From positions 1-30,861 of the forward strand of contig NW_025955402.1 of NCBI RefSeq assembly GCF_022376445.1: DNA of 30,861 nt, in the 5' to 3' direction. This DNA is from Fomitopsis serialis (lineage: Eukaryota > Basidiomycota > Agaricomycetes > Polyporales > Fomitopsidaceae). The notes beneath the pieces were generated by a model that did not search any database, was not told the origin of the DNA, and saw only the letters and a list, made by a program, of their open reading frames with translations. The position numbers were made by a program, and so were the translations under genes. This document shows positions 9,864 through 20,592 of this stretch, one piece after another. Numbering within the stretch: position 1 is the stretch's first letter; each line of letters starts with the position of its first letter.

Positions 9864-10853
9864 ATGTCCCCTGAGCTTTTGGCTGTGATCGTTGTTGCGA
9901 TGGTCACATCCACGACAATCTGGTGCTGGCCCTCTCGAGGCCTTCAGGCAGCAATGAGTCAACGAGATCGGGCGCATCCGAGTCAACGTCGCAGTCAGGG
10001 AACCACGTCGGCCTCAGCTGAGTCACGTAGACACCGCTCTGAGCGACCGCCCAGTCCCGCGGACATCAATGAGACACAAAGACGAGGTGTGTGGTAGGGG
10101 CCAAAGTGGCGAAAACCAATCCTGATCTGGTCTCGCAGACGAACGCGGAGTCGATGAAAGCGAGCGCCTTGTCCCAGTGCGTTCGCTGGCGGTTTCTCCC
10201 GAGCCACATTTGCCCTTGCCTGAGGCAAAAGCTACGGTCCCCATCCTCTTCTATCACCGTCACGACCCATATTATGAGTATGTCTTCGTGTTGTATATAA
10301 ACATACAAAGACGAACTTAACCGACCTTTTCAGATTTACTAACTTCGCCGGGACTCCTGTCCAATGGGATAACAACCGGTACCCGACCGCGGAGCACCGT
10401 ACGTCCATTCAGATCTAGTGAACAACTATCAGCCCTCTCATTAAGCTATGGATCGCATACAGTTTTCCAAGCTCACAAGTTCATAGACACTCAGCCAGAA
10501 CTAGCTGAACGAGTCCGCCACCTCCCCAGCGCCCGCGCTGCCCTCCAGGAAGCGGGGCGCTATCGTAAATTCCAGCGCACAAACTGGTTTGATGTCAACG
10601 TGGGCGTCATGGACGCGGTCTTGAGGCCAAGTTCACCCAGCATTCGGAGTTGAGAGACATGCTCCTCGGGACGGGTGATGCCGAACTCATTGAGGACAGT
10701 CCGGTATGGACCTTGCTCGTGATGACTAGGCCCGACGCTCATCATCTAAACAGGTCGACTCCTTCTGGGGATGTGGACACGATGGTCAAGGAAGGAACGA
10801 GCTCGGAAAGGCGCTTATGCGGCTGCGCGACAAGATGCGGCGTGACCATTGAA
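9864..10853 (+). CDS. NADAR-domain protein N3 (one apparent frameshift)
   Basis: Five exons match those of N2: 9864-10086, 10139-10277, 10334-10398, 10463-10703 and 10755-10853, all with GT-AG introns. The start MSPELLAVIVVAMVTSTTIW gives a hydrophobic N-terminal segment as in N2. The domain shows ILFYHRHDPYYE, FTNFAGTPVQWDNNRYPTAEH, FQAHKFIDTQPELAERV, NWFDVNVGVMD, EAKFTQHSELRDMLLGTG, LIEDS and DSFWGCGHDGQGRNELGK. Exon 4 is 241 bases where N2 has 242. One base is missing near 10620 between MDAVL and EAKF, which shifts the frame before the essential C-terminal motifs. The same gap is present in the inverted copy N4, so it is unlikely to be a random read error. As it stands the gene is probably a recent pseudogene. 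Confidence 0.8.
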
Positions 10854-12620
10854 GTTTGGGAGCACCTGTGCAGTTAGTCTGTGTTTGAGCATCTGTAGTA
10901 CATACAAGATCTCGTTCATATTCGTGTCTCTTTGAGTCCGGAGCTATAGTAGCTGCCCGACGGGCTGCAACCCTTTGAACGCACCACCCACACGGTCGTA
11001 CACGAGCTGGCCTCGTACGTAGGTCTTCTGCACTCGTCCCTGCAGCTTCAGGCCCTCGTACGGGGTGAGCTTATTCTTGAAGTTCAACGACTCCCTTGTC
11101 ACCTGCGCACGACAATCAGCTTCCCGACGAAGTCCCACTGGAAAAGACGGCCTACCGTGAACTCCTCCTTCGGATCCCAGACGATCAGATCCGCGTCGTA
11201 CCCCACCTCAAGCGCGCCCTTCCTCCCGGCCAAACCCGCATGCTTCGCCGTTCTCACCGCGCACCACTCTATGATCCTCTCGATCCCCACGCCGTGGTTC
11301 TTCCCCTCCGTCCACAACAAACTCAACCCCAGCCCGAGCGTACTGATACCGCCCCACGCCTTCATGATGTCCCCGTCCTCCAACCTTTTCAGACTCGCAA
11401 CGCACGGGCTGTGGTCGCTCACGACACAGTCGATTGTACCCTCTAGCAGCGCATCCCACAGCGCGGCGCGGTTTCCCTCTTCGCGCACGGGTGGGCAGCA
11501 CTTGAACTCGGGGCGGCCGGCGGGGATCTGCTCTGCGTTTAGACAGAGGTAGTGAAAGCATGTCTCGACCGTGAGTGGGAGGCCCGACGCTTTGGCAGCG
11601 CGGATTAGCGGGAGCGCGGAGGCGGCGGAGAGGTGGACGATGTGTAGCCGGAGGGAGGGGTATTGCTTCTGGAGGGTCGTGATGAGCGCGATGGCGTCGA
11701 CTTCGAGCTGCTGAGGGCGCGACGTGAGGAACGTGTTGTACTCCGTTGGATCTGTGGTGGGGGCGGGATGGCTGTGTTTGTCGAGCTCGGCGTGAAAGCA
11801 GAGGACGGTGGGTGTGTCCTGTGTGCGGTATGTCATTATAAAAGTGCGGGTCATGGCTCGCGGAATGGACACACTCTCAGTTGGTCCATGGCGAGTCGGA
11901 GATCCGTCTCATTCACACACGGGAATTCCTGCCAAGGCATGAGAGGGCGGAGTGCGGTGGACTAGTAACAGAACATACGTCCACACCGCTCTCGATCAGG
12001 AAGCACTTGAAGCCTTTCACACCAGCATCAATCAGCGGTCGCAAATGAGCCTGCCGTGCTGCTCCCGTGAGCAGACATGCTCGGTAGGATGGAAGGTCGG
12101 ACGCCTTACCTGGTTTCCGGGAATCACACCGCCCCAGAAGGCGACATCCGTCCAGCACTGACCCTTCGCAGCCGCACGTTTCTCCTCGAGGTTCGCCGCC
12201 GTCGTGGTCGGTGGGATGGAATTCAAAGGCATATCCACGACTGTCGTGACACCGCCAGACGCCGCAGCACGCGTGCCCGTCCAGAATCCTTCCCAGTCCG
12301 TCCGGCCTGGCTCATTGAGATGGACGTGGGCGCTGGTACCGGCTTCATGAGCTGTGTGCAGATTTCCGGGTGGAAAAGACCCACTCTACGAGACCTGGGA
12401 GAATGTACTTGTCTCCAGCATCGATCCAGTTGGCGTCCTCCACGTCTGGAAAGCTCGCCCGGTCGCGTACATCGTCATAGACTTCAGTGATCTTGCCTGT
12501 CGCGGCGTCTACGACGACGGTGGCCGGCTTCAAGCTACCGTGGACAAAAACGTTCTTCCCGGCACATACGCGTTGAGAGGCCATCGTAGCGAATGGGTCG
12601 ACGAAAAGACGAGACAGCAA
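9937..12620 (+). repeat. left arm of large inverted duplication (NADAR-allantoinase)
   Basis: This arm matches 28118-30783 in reverse complement along nearly its whole length, covering NADAR N3 from within exon 1, the 90-base convergent spacer and the complete allantoinase. Agreement by eye is high, with scattered transitions and single-base indels. The match begins at GAGGCCTTCAGGCAGCAA near 9937 and fades just upstream of the allantoinase start. The left arm is the better preserved. Confidence 0.85.
10944..12584 (-). CDS. DAL1: allantoinase (intact, six exons)
   Basis: Allantoinase hydrolyses allantoin to allantoate in purine catabolism, letting the fungus use purines as a nitrogen source. 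Minus-strand exons 12584-12385, 12332-12110, 12050-11979, 11928-11875, 11818-11156 and 11102-10944 join in frame to 456 residues, close to the usual length of fungal allantoinases. The amidohydrolase metal site is visible: His69 and His71 in [14 protein letters not shown], the carboxylated lysine Lys156 in [15 protein letters not shown], His192 in VLCFHAELD, a His in [10 protein letters not shown], and Asp318 in VVSDHSPC. The C-terminal [18 protein letters not shown] segment is typical of the family. Its start (ACGATGGCC, MASQRV) precedes [17 protein letters not shown]. The gene is convergent with NADAR N3 (90 bases between stops). It is the only undamaged allantoinase of three copies here. 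Confidence 0.93.
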
Positions 12621-15600
12621 AGCCTGGCGGAGTGACTGGCGGGCGACTGGTAGAGGCCCGATGTGGCTGAGGTGGCGGATGTGGCTGAAAACTTGTGACG
12701 GGCGAGATCGGATCGCGCTCATGTGGATATATGCGGTAATAGCCATCAACTCATGCAGAACTTGCAAAGGGCGCTTAGCACTACTCACATCTTTGCGTTC
12801 GACGTGTCACTGACAATATTCCTTCGAATCTGCTGCTGCTGCTATTCTAAGGCGCCTGAACTTCACATTCTATCTGTGCGCACTTAGGGAGATGGAGGGC
12901 CATCTTTGATCTCTCGCGCAGTTCCTTGGTATCCTTCGTTTCCATTTGTCTCTGGTAACTTACGTCCGCGTTGACCTTCAGGAGAGGCTGTTATCTGTCG
13001 CCTTTCCGCATCCGTAACTCCCCTTGTCTCTATCGCACTCATGGTTCTTACCTTCGAGAATCGACTCAGACGTGCCATCGGCTATGTACAGTCTGATAGA
13101 AGTATATCGTTCTCATCGTTCACGCGCGCATGCGCTACGCTAACCAGACTGATATCCGTAAGTACTCTAGTACCCGGTCCATACGATACGATAAACGTAC
13201 TCATGAGCCCGATGGTTTATAGACGAAAGAAGCCGCCTATAGCCATCGAAGCGACGCGAGGTCAGACTGCCAGCTGTACATGTGAGCAATTTGCGGGCCT
13301 ATGCACTGTACCTCCGCCCCCTCCACATTATTCATTACAGATCCGAGAGGCGTTGGACCGACAGTCGAGCCCTCAATTTCTGGATAATGATCGGCGCTCG
13401 TCAGAACTCGCGAGTAGCTCAGAGGTTCTGCCAAGGCCACCCTTCATTACACGTTACCGTCTCTGGATGAGCCAATTCCTTGGCTAGGACAGCACGGTCG
13501 ACGGGCGCAAAGTGGATGTTATGAAATTTGCGCCGCCACGATGCACGAGCGGTCCCAGCATCACGCAACGTTACGCGGCTCGCCCATCATGCTCTTGACG
13601 AACTGAGGTGTGTTGTAGTGCGGTGCGTAGGCTTCAGATCGGCGAAGCGACTCTCGACTCGCGCTGAACTGCGATATTTCAAGGTTTCGGTCTGCTGGAA
13701 AGAGGATCTTGCCGTGTCCGACCTGACTTGTGAGTGCATCTGTTTCACAGCGAAGGTCAAGCGACAGACAAGCTGTAGTACTGCGCGATATTTCCATGTT
13801 CCTTCGACCCTGCACTCTTCACACCAAGTGAGTGTCAGTTTCGGCATTCTTACCGACTGGATTTGGATGTGTGATCCATAAGAGTACATCATAGTTGCGT
13901 CTCCGTTGCCAAGACGGGACCGGTCATCGTATGAGGAAGCTCCACTCGTTCCCGCTATCATTATGGACATGCCTCTGGTCGTTGGCCTTGCCCTCTGGTG
14001 GTTATCGGTGAGTACAAGTAGATTCCAATTCCGGTGCTTCACGCCGTCAGTGCGTTTGTGTTGCTGAATGTTGCTATGAAGGGTCAAGACAATGGGGATG
14101 AATGGTATGGTATCGAAATGCTACCGAGATTCACTGACAGTGTTATCATCGACTGGCCTACAATTTGAGCATCTCGACGGCTCCTGCAGACTTAAGATGT
14201 CTGATGGTGTCAATGTTCTTGAGACGCGCGCCCACCACTATTGAGGCTGCGCTGCCATACTCATCTATCAGGTGCTGAGTCATTAGCTGGGAGATGGTAG
14301 ACCACATGCTGATTGCGGTATGTATCGCCGGCTCGGCAGGGTACTATTGAGGTCATATCGAGGTAGTAGCTGGTTGCTACACGTCAAGGCCTCGACCACG
14401 CGTCGAAATGATTCAACTTTGTACCCCAGCATTGACGCACCTTCTGACGAATTGCCCGACATTGACGCTAGTCAGATCGCTATCTCAGCGCGTCGTTCAG
14501 ATCGCCCGATGCCCTTCGATACACTTGATCTAACTGTAGGAGGAAGCTGCACGTTGCGCGTGGTCCAGGCCCCGAGTGAGACTTATTCCATTGAACAGGC
14601 ATTGAATTCGAACCTCGTAAGGCGCCAGAAGCAGGTTGACGGGAGGGCACCAGCGGCCAAAGAACATCCAGAACTGTCGCTACAATGATGCTGCCTCTTC
14701 GCGCAGGCACATATAAGTAGCCATGATATATACCGACGATAGGCGGTTCCTTACACGCCAGTAGCGCCACGTACCATACTGTAGATATCTATAACCCTGA
14801 AAGAAACATCGATAGTATGTATTCATTCTGTCAGTCGAGTCGCTAGGCAACTATTGCCCCTCTGCTGGCTGACATCGCTATTCGCTGCACAGCTCTGCAG
14901 ACGCGGGGTTCATTTCTGTCGATAGAGCGTAGAAGTCAAATCCATGCAGATGACTGGCCAAATTCGAAGCTGAGCGCTGAGCGTCAAAATGGGACCACGA
15001 GCAGTCCTCAGCGCTTACGGTGCCACCCGGGCGTCTGACTCTCCGTCGATTCGCATCAAAAATTAGCTATTACGCAGTGAGCAGTGCGTCGCCGAGCACC
15101 CCTTGACAGGAATACTGGGAAGAACCCTCGGACCAGCGACGGGTGGGTACATCAGATTCAGAACGCTGTGTGGGTAGACCACCCACCGGGCCGCCACACG
15201 TCCACGGCCGCTAAACCGCACATCATGCATGCACAGTGCATATGCCACCTAACCGCGCAGGCCTCGGCCACGTAGAGTTCCTGGCTGCGTCGACATACTT
15301 CTGGGGTCAGTACCGAAGACGCGCGTTCATCCCACTACGCCTGGTACTAGTAGCCGCTACCAAACCCGCATCGCCGCAAACTACACCATATTTGGAACGC
15401 TCACCACAAGGCGGGGGATCGGGCTGGTGTGCACCCTCATTTGGCAAGTATTCAAGAACGAGCCACGGCGGAGGTAGATCGAGTTCACCTGCCCCTATGC
15501 CGTCCCACTTGTTTCCTGTAATTGTAATTCGGTATCTGCTTCCGCTGCGCAATTTGTGGAGTGGAAGTCGTCACATGGACGCCTGCTATATGAAAGTAAT

Positions 15601-16090
15601 GATAGTAGTAGACACGAGGCTGCATAAATTGAAGACACGTTGCAACGGTGCGATATGGTTGCTACGGCATGTTCCACCCCAGACCTCTTGCCGGCAGGGC
15701 TGCTCGTCGTTAGCTCCTATACTTAATTGGCCTTGAAGAACGATAGTGCAGAGGGCATTGATCCGCGGCCGGCGAGGTCTTCGTTCCGAGACCGGAGCAC
15801 CCAAGTTCCAACATTCGCGGGATCGTCTGTAGTCTCGGATTGAACATTCTGAAGCTGCCGTAGCCTATGTATTCACTTCAATGAGAGCGAGCACCATAAA
15901 TGAGAGCAGGTTGGTGACGTACATCATAGCTGCAAAGATATGATTTCCCGACAACAGGGCTACCAGTGGCCAGAGTATGCAGCTGTATGTAGTTGAGACG
16001 TAGATCACAGCTAGAAGTAGAGTGTTTGCACTTGCCTGAATCGAGGATGGCTTAGTACAAGCGGAACGGATGTCGGGATCCAATCCTACG
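12585..16090. other. no confidently recognisable gene; scattered protein-like fragments
   Basis: About 3.5 kb lies upstream of the allantoinase. Open frames at 13041-13487 and 14320-14688 (plus) look moderately protein-like, but I recognise no family and find no convincing exon chain. A short CTG run occurs at 12831-12842. On the minus strand 16083-15865 is strongly hydrophobic and is listed separately. The density of stops suggests decayed sequence. Confidence 0.4.
15865..16083 (-). other. hydrophobic open frame, possible membrane-protein remnant
   Basis: A 72-residue minus-strand frame has two to three hydrophobic stretches (NTLLLAVIYVSTTYSCILW, PLVALLS, then MMYVTNLLSFMVLALIEV). Just downstream on the same strand, in another frame, 15733-15850 reads DDPANVGTWVLRSRNEDLAG and soon ends in a stop, like a hydrophilic tail. 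Together they could be the end of a multi-pass membrane protein of the kind abundant in Agaricomycetes. No family signature is clear, so this is a weak call. Confidence 0.2.
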
Positions 16091-18845
16091 CCAGTCTACC
16101 GAGCCGAACTATCAATAACTGCCACAGCTACAGACCTCGATGGGTTATCCATCAGCGGCCCGGGGAGTGGCGCGCACGAGAGGCGTAGTACATACGAGCT
16201 CACAATCATTCAGTGCGACGAATGAACGCGATTCGCGACGTGTTCGACCACAGCGACGGCCACGCCTAAGGCCTGCCATTGCACGGAGCCAGCGTACCGT
16301 GCGATGCACTATATTCCAGTCGCGCGCGCGACAACACGTCCAAGCGAGCCCCGTCATCTTCCTATTCGATACACGTCCCATTTCTAGGCTTGTCAAGCGG
16401 GTCGCAGTGCGAATACGAGCCGCCGCAAACACGCTCCATGATCTGTGCCGCACGGAGGAGCCATGTCCTCTGTCTATATTTGCAGAGGAGCTACAATTTC
16501 CCGTATGCGGGCGAGAGGCGTTGCACGACTCGTCAACAACACTGGTGCGGGAAATTCGCGATTGGTTCGACCGACAGAATCGTTCAACGGCCATGCTCAA
16601 GGCGTGCCTTGATCCACACGGCGCATTGCGACTGTCGCGCGCGGGCGCATGCCCGGTCGACGCCGGATATCTCCCGATCCTCTTGCTCCACTTCAAGGGG
16701 ACCACTAGAATGACCGCAAACACCAAGCAAACACGCACCAGAGTCTTCCGTCTGAACAGGACGCCACGCCCTCGGAGATAGTATTTTGTCAGAGGCTTGG
16801 AGTTCCCGCGTGCAGGCGCAAGTGAAGCGTGGCGCTTCTGGTCGCGTTCTTGCGCCGCGTGTGGCCAGGTGTAGCTCCTGCAGGCTTCCTACTCGACGGC
16901 AGTTACCGTACGCCATGAGCAGCTGCATCGTGGCGCAAGGAGACGTAGCGCTGTCGAGAAGAAGTAAACCGCATCACTCGCCGAGAAAACGAGGGAGACC
17001 AACTGCAGCACACCGCATGCCAGTAGCGGCTAAGTAGTACCCGCTGACTGAGAGGAGGTGGCGCAAAAAAGGCTCATAGATGGGGTGATACGTTGGACCG
17101 CTGGGTCCTTCGTCTCGGCAGTTCTGGGAGCTGAGGACGTCCCGACAAGATTGCGTCGTGAAGCCCGGATATTCTTCTCAGCTTCTAAATGTCTTGCGCG
17201 CTCTGTTTTTCGATTTGCCCGTCACTATAGAGGACATGTCAGAAAATGGCCTCGCTCGTTGACATGAGCGAGGAGGACAGGGTGATGGGCTCTTGGAGAA
17301 CCTTGTGTAGCCACCTGGCGCGCAAGGTAAATCATGATCTGCTGAGCCATAGCGGGACCACCATAGCCCTGAAGAAAAGGCTACCGTCGCCCAATTCCCT
17401 TGCGTTGATTGTCACCCATACGCGGCCGGCGTCAGCCTTGACACCGAGGGGAGCGCGCGAACAACGGTAAGTGGGCTCTGCCGGCGCCCCCGGCGAATAT
17501 GGCTGATCAACAGGCAGAACGCCGTGGCTTCTCCCGCGGAGTAACGGCACCACATCTCCCTGACGCTGCACTGGCGCGGCCGCGGGTGGAAAGTGCGTCC
17601 CAGCGTACGGCGTGATCTGGGGATCTGTCGAACGCAAATCCCGATTGTCGAGATTGATGTGCGCACCCGCGCGCGCCGTACCTCTCTCGCTAAGCCGGCT
17701 GGCTTCGCGGGCTAGCAGTTTTTCGATGTGGGTGTGGGTGGCGCGCCTTCGCGGACGTAGCCGCGGCGTGTTGCCATAGGAAAATTTGTGACGAAGGGCG
17801 AAACATGTGAACGTGAGCGTATCGCGGACGGCTAACACAGTGGCGTTGAATTGAAGAAGACATACTGGGGTTAGAAGGCAGGATGACCCTGGCACGGCAG
17901 GCGAAATCACGGATCCAGCACACAAATGTGCGTAGACCGCAGATAAGTAGATGCTGAGCCACTCTGACGGCCGACGGCCGGTTTCGCACGAGGGACTGCT
18001 GCGACTGCTCGTGGCCTGCTTTCACTGGATCGCCTTTCTGTAAGTACAAGTAAGCGAACACTTGATAATGTAGTGGCTGACGCCCGACATGTCAATTTCC
18101 ACTGTACGTACCTTTGGCCTTGATATGCGAAATTGACAAAGCACGCTCTATCGGCATTTTGCACGTTCCATGATGTAGGCCGCATACCTCCTTGGACAGT
18201 TGGTCAATTCGCTCTCTGACACATACTCGACATGTGGAGTTTCGTCTTGCACCGTTGACCGAATCTGCACGAAGCAGAGACCGGTGTTGGGCACAAGCGC
18301 CTGTACGCATTCGCGGTACTTGTCTGTGTCACGCACGGGCCCTTGAGTCAGGCAGATAGAAAAGAGAGGACAATCTCTCGTGCACGCTGCGCTACAGAAC
18401 GATTAATCCGAGCCACCACACCATCTTGGATAGTTCGAACTTCGAGCGCATAAAGTATGGAGGCCTAGCAACCGGACCCGGTCTCAAGATGGTGGCGCAG
18501 GTGTGGCGTAGCAATCCGCGGCGAACTGCCCAAAAAGGGTCGCTATTAGAAATTATGTAATCACCGTGCCGCGAACGTGTTTGGCGTGAGAACACGCTCC
18601 CGACGGGGCCTCCCCGTCCTCCTCGACGACGGCCAACGCGACTGCACGCTACTACGCGGCCTGGCTGATCTTTGTGCAAAAAAGCAACATTCCCGCCAAC
18701 ATCGCATCGGGATCCACATCGAGATGGTAAGTCGCGCTTGCGCAGATCCAGGCTGCTTTGTGGTCACCACGTTCATCCAAGATAGTCTTTGAAAGGGTTG
18801 ACGTCGCCGACGTCCGCACAGACGGGCTTTGCGCAGGGCAGCGCG
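16091..18845. other. no confidently recognisable gene
   Basis: Overlapping frames at 16140-16781 (plus) and 16145-16738 (minus) mirror each other and show no domain. Minus-strand frames at 18336-18148, 18061-17690 and 17925-17332 could belong to one spliced gene, since possible donors and acceptors lie between them, but I know no matching family. Nothing else stands out up to the dynein light chain start. Confidence 0.35.
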
Positions 18846-19371
18846 ATGGATGGGGCACCAGTGGCATCGTCGTCCTCAGCAGCGGTGCCGATGCCGCCTG
18901 AACTCGAACAGACATTAACCGTGCTCTCCTCACACCGATCGGTCCTGGGCTACATGCTCCTCACGCGTAGCCATCCCATCACGATCATCCGACATTCGGG
19001 TGTCGTCTTCGAAGGCGAGCAAGGGCGGAAATACGCGAGCGCAGTTGGGCGGATCGTCGATAGCGTGCATCGGGGGCTGGAGGAGGTCAGCAGCGACCAG
19101 TCAGAGCCGGTACGTCCTCCCTGCCCGCGGCCGAGGCCCGTCCGATAGTCCGAGCGATACTGACAAGTTATCCCTTGCGCGACTTCGACCGTCGCTGCCG
19201 CCAGGATGATATGCGGTTTATGCGAATCCGCACGAAACGGCACGAAATCATGATCTCGCCCGGTACGTCACGCGCACCTACTGGACCTGACTCCCGCGAA
19301 CGCCGCGTCTCATGGTTTGCGTTGCAGACGAGCGGTACCTTCTCGCAGTGCTCCACGACCCTGCATCATGA
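18846..19371 (+). CDS. dynein light chain, roadblock/LC7 type (intact, three exons)
   Basis: A small subunit of cytoplasmic dynein that binds the intermediate chain and helps couple the motor to cargo. Exons 18846-19109, 19205-19262 and 19328-19371 join in frame through GT-AG introns of 95 and 65 bases to give 121 residues. After a short Ser/Ala-rich leader the roadblock fold is clear: PPELEQTLTVLSSHRSVLGY (helix 1), a strand with PITIIRHSGVVFEG, YASAVGRIVDSVHRGLEEVS (helix 2), MRFMRIRTKRHEIMISPDER and YLLAVLHDP at the C-terminus. The motif RIRTKRHEIMISPD closely follows the family's RIRSKKNEIMVAPD. I chose the first ATG (18846); a second Met just before PPELEQ could also be used. No damage is seen. 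Confidence 0.88.
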
Positions 19372-20592
19372 AGGCTACTACTTACTGGTACGGTGCGATA
19401 ACGTTCAGTTTGTGTGGTCGACTTCTAGTGTATTGTGTACGTTTTGGCTTGATACCCTGCCCTCCTTCGTTCGGTGCGCCGTCGCGTGACCAGGGGTTGT
19501 AGTCGCCGTCGTTCAAGCGTGGTCCAGAAGGGTGTGATACATGCATCCGCCTCCTATATGCCACTGGGCAGGGCTGATGTGGCGCAAGGCCTTGCTCGGT
19601 GTGACTGTCGTTGCGATAGGCGAGGAGAAATATTGCGATCATGCGCCACATGGAATGGGACCGGGGACTGGTGTGTCCCTGTTTCCCTCGCCGAAGCCGC
19701 CGCCCTGCTCAAATCGTGATCTAAAGTGCGTCTTCTGAACCCGCTGACATAAGCTGCTCCCGCCTCTAACGCTTATCTGTGCACTTGCCGTACGCGTTTG
19801 TTCTACGCCCAGGGGCGGCGCGCCCTGACTCTGTCTGACTGGGGTGTGTCGGGCGCACCGAACGTGGGCAGTCTCAAACAGAGGCATGTTGACTGAGCCT
19901 GACTCTGCGCGATCTCGTTCAAGATGGCGGGCCGCCGTGTATAGCAGGACACGGCCAAGCCGACGGAGAGACGCACGCGGCACTTATTTCACCATGGCGA
20001 AGTCTCGACCCTGAGAGCTTCGCGCTGCTAGCACAGTAGCATCACCAAAATGGCTATCTCGCCAGGCTACTCCCGAACAACTCGGAAAACGTGCAATTTC
20101 GCTTTGTCCCCGTCGCGTATGACGTGCGCCTTGGCTGCCGCGGCCGTGCATTGTGTGCGCAAGACTGCCAGACCGTGGCGAGCTCAGGTTGAGTGTGCGC
20201 CGACGTGCCCGCCCATGACCATGCTCAGGGTCGCGGGCGAGGCTGGCCAGATAGGCATGACGGTTGCGCCCGCATGCTCGGTTCGTGATGTTTCCTGTCC
20301 ATCACGCCTCTGACGGCGTGCGGAGTTACAGCCTCCGTTAGCCAGATCGCCACTTCATTCAGATCGCCCCGCCCGCACAATCGAGATGCGACATCTCGCA
20401 CGCTGGGCACAGTCACACCAACAATGAATTCTCGCCGTATTTTGTGCCCTATTTTCCCGGTCCTTTATTCGTCGTCCAATCCAGGCCTGCCGCCGCATTG
20501 CATATTACATCCTCGCCCTCCAGCGTCCCTCCCCCTCTATTCCCACCGAGATAGCACGTCGTCTTGTACGGCGCGTGCGAGTCGCCGTCACC
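19372..20592. other. intergenic; one weak minus-strand frame
   Basis: A minus-strand frame at 19651-19382 ends in the protein-like tail GDYNPWSRDG, then KPKRTQYTRSRPHKLN, and would converge with the dynein light chain gene. I cannot assign it. The rest up to 20592 has only short frames. The last 130 bases are pyrimidine-rich (CCCTCCAGCGTCCCTCCCCCTCTATTCCC), as expected for a fungal promoter and leader of the transcription factor gene that follows. Confidence 0.35.

Noticed and set aside
12032..12490. Plus-strand frames across the allantoinase 5' exons
   Set aside because: They are shadows of the minus-strand allantoinase exons, whose splice sites and active-site motifs are clear.
1..12584. 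Whether the repeated PARP/NADAR units are a transposon
   Set aside because: They have ordinary introns, no terminal repeats or target duplications at the borders, and no transposase or reverse transcriptase motif. Segmental duplication explains them better.
16140..16781. 213-codon plus frame with a 197-codon minus frame over it
   Set aside because: Mirror-image open frames, no known domain on either strand and no convincing gene context.
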